From CALKGK01 sp964649515 (lineage in GTDB: Bacteria > Bacteroidota > Bacteroidia > Flavobacteriales_D > Sanyastnellaceae), in contig CAZYPV010000051.1 of assembly GCA_964649515.1 (NCBI GenBank), forward strand, positions 1 to 23,590: a stretch of DNA of 23,590 nucleotides, written 5' to 3'. Below are positions 22,693 through 23,590 of this stretch, piece by piece. A model generated the notes under the pieces. It searched no databases. It had not been told where the DNA came from and worked only from the letters and a program-made list of their open reading frames with translations. The translations under genes were made by a program, and so were the position numbers. Position 1 is the first letter of the stretch; the number at the start of each line of letters is the position of its first letter.

Positions 22693-23241
22693 TCATTTTT
22701 CTGGCTGATGCTCACACCCGGCCTGAACTTTCTTATTCCTCCACTGAATCCAATGCTCTTGGAGTCCTTCCGGTGTGGTTTTCAGTGAACTAATGTTCAG
22801 CTCATCACCGTCCATCAATGCCGACTTCAACTGTTGCTTGCGGGCTTCCAAAGCGGGAGCATGATTCCAGCCTCCAACGTGATCGAAGGAGGTGTAGGCC
22901 TGGCATTTTTCATTCACCCGAACAAAAGGAATCTTCAGAGCATAAACTACGCTTCCACTGCCCATACCTTGGGTGCTCATTTCGATGTTTTGAAAATCAA
23001 CTTTGGAATACCATCCGCGCTGGTAGAGGTCTTTAAGCTGATCGCCCACTCTGGCACTCATGTGGTTGGAGAATTGATGTGCGATGTCTGAACCCTGCAC
23101 AAATTCTGCGCCTTCATACTGACCAAAGCAAGCGCCGTCGGTGCATTCAATAAAATGATCGTTCTCTTTCAAACTACTGAAGAGCAGCAGCGAAAAAACA
23201 CAGCCCAAAACAACAAAAGCAAACTTCTTTTCCAACCCCAT
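22693..23241 (-). CDS. Hypothetical membrane-anchored protein (182 aa)
   Basis: I start at ATG 23241 (MGLEKKFAFVVLGCVFSLLLFSS), which opens a signal anchor; the longer frame to 23304 adds 21 residues that do not look like a signal. The exported part holds two Cys (ECTDGACFG) then helical and beta segments (DIAHQFSNHMSARVGDQLKDLYQRGWYSKVDFQNIEMS, SGSVVYALKIPFVRVNEKCQAYTSFDHVGGW). No family recognised. Same strand as the lipoprotein gene downstream, 71 nt apart. Confidence 0.6.
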   Translation of the reverse strand: MGLEKKFAFVVLGCVFSLLLFSSLKENDHFIECTDGACFGQYEGAEFVQGSDIAHQFSNHMSARVGDQLKDLYQRGWYSKVDFQNIEMSTQGMGSGSVVYALKIPFVRVNEKCQAYTSFDHVGGWNHAPALEARKQQLKSALMDGDELNISSLKTTPEGLQEHWIQWRNKKVQAGCEHQPEK

Positions 23242-23313
23242 GACACAGCAAATTGAATTTACACTTCTTAAATCTTCAGCAGAAAGATAAAACAAAGCGC
23301 GCAAAGTACAGCA

Positions 23314-23590
23314 CTACTCCCCTTTCCAGTCTCCGGCTTCCATGCGGTAGCACCAACAAGGCTGCAAAGCGGGGTAATCGCGCAAATTGGGGTGCTGAAA
23401 CTCGCCCACCTTGCTCATGCCGATCCGCTGCATCACCCGCTCAGATGGACCGTTGGACTGGGAACAAACAGCAATCACCGCGTCCAGTTTCAGTTCGTCA
23501 AAAGCCAGTTGCAAGCAACGCTTCGCACCTTCTGTTGCATACCCTTTCCCCCAAGCGCTGGGCAACAAACGCCAACCGATGTCCACCGCA
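23314..23590 (-). CDS. GNAT acetyltransferase, RimJ/RimL-like (N-terminus beyond the window)
   Basis: About 92 codons of the C-terminal half are visible; the frame is open at the right edge. DIGWRLLPSAWGKGYATEGAKRCLQLAF is the acetyl-CoA-binding loop of the Acetyltransf_3 branch, followed by AVCSQSNGPSERVMQRIGMSKVGEF, the family's second hallmark (N-x-x-S-x-x-V-x-x-x-x-G-M/F). The end CYRMEAGDW is usual. Such enzymes acetylate N-termini of ribosomal proteins or small molecules; the acceptor is unknown. Confidence 0.88.
   Translation of the reverse strand, partial: AVDIGWRLLPSAWGKGYATEGAKRCLQLAFDELKLDAVIAVCSQSNGPSERVMQRIGMSKVGEFQHPNLRDYPALQPCWCYRMEAGDWKGE

Overview
The window looks like a chromosomal segment of a marine or freshwater Bacteroidota, most likely a flavobacterium-type organism (Flavobacteriales). 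The evidence is type IX secretion (T9SS) C-terminal sorting domains, SprB-type repeats, a LytTR regulator, Bacteroidota-style promoters (TTG, about 17-23 bp, TAnnTTTG) and lineage-typical small families. I see no rRNA, tRNA, CRISPR array, transposase or integrase. No gene-free stretch exceeds 300 bp; the largest gaps (about 170-240 bp, at 621-787, 3661-3864, 11717-11889, 13431-13642, 15328-15564 and 19421-19633) hold the regulatory elements listed below, or nothing I can identify.

Layout, left to right. 1-620 (-): LytTR response regulator cut by the window edge, with a degenerate receiver domain. 788-1885 (-): clpS followed with zero spacing by an M48 lipoprotein protease. 1997-3660 (+): RMD1/YagE-family membrane protein and an aldo/keto reductase, 2 nt apart. 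3865-9728 (+): a close-packed envelope set of three genes: a large ASPIC/UnbV + SprB-repeat T9SS protein, a penicillin-acylase-family Ntn hydrolase, and a second SprB-repeat secreted protein. They meet, 1 nt apart, a convergent DUF4377 gene (9730-10302, -).

10386-11716 (-) is the most interesting part. A SatD-family protein overlaps a DUF3307 membrane protein by 4 nt. Upstream lies an array of four palindromic sites (TATCGk-N8-CCGATA) in exact 28-bp register. The first palindrome fills the spacer of a near-perfect TTG-N20-TATATTTG promoter. The SatD protein shows features reminiscent of a nucleotidyl-cyclase palm (two Asp, RGDSF, GIGMGE) plus a C-terminal helix-turn-helix, so I infer an autoregulated, possibly nucleotide-linked switch controlling a membrane partner.

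11890-12912 (-): CrtO-like acyltransferase-family membrane protein and a VOC/PhnB-like protein. 13008-13430 (-): unknown protein with a YopX-like motif. 13643-14449 (+): secreted thioredoxin-like T9SS protein with its own palindrome, promoter and terminator. 14581-15327 (-): a YjdI/YjdJ-like pair, with a CDGSH domain fused to the ferredoxin-like part. 15565-16179 (+): orphan four-helix-bundle chemoreceptor-type sensor. 16223-17017 (-): secreted protein. 17136-18143 (-): three-gene set of small membrane or ferredoxin-fold proteins. 18211-19125 (-): AraC regulator. 19292-19420 (-): a 42-aa basic Gly-rich microprotein with a strong terminator. 19634-21673 (-): TerC transporter and an unknown secreted protein. 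21836-23241 (-): an unknown lipoprotein and an unknown membrane-anchored protein. 23314-23590 (-): C-terminal part of a RimJ/RimL-like GNAT acetyltransferase cut by the edge.

All functional calls are from reading the sequence, without searches; starts were often moved downstream of the longest possible ORF to fit signal peptides or family N-termini.
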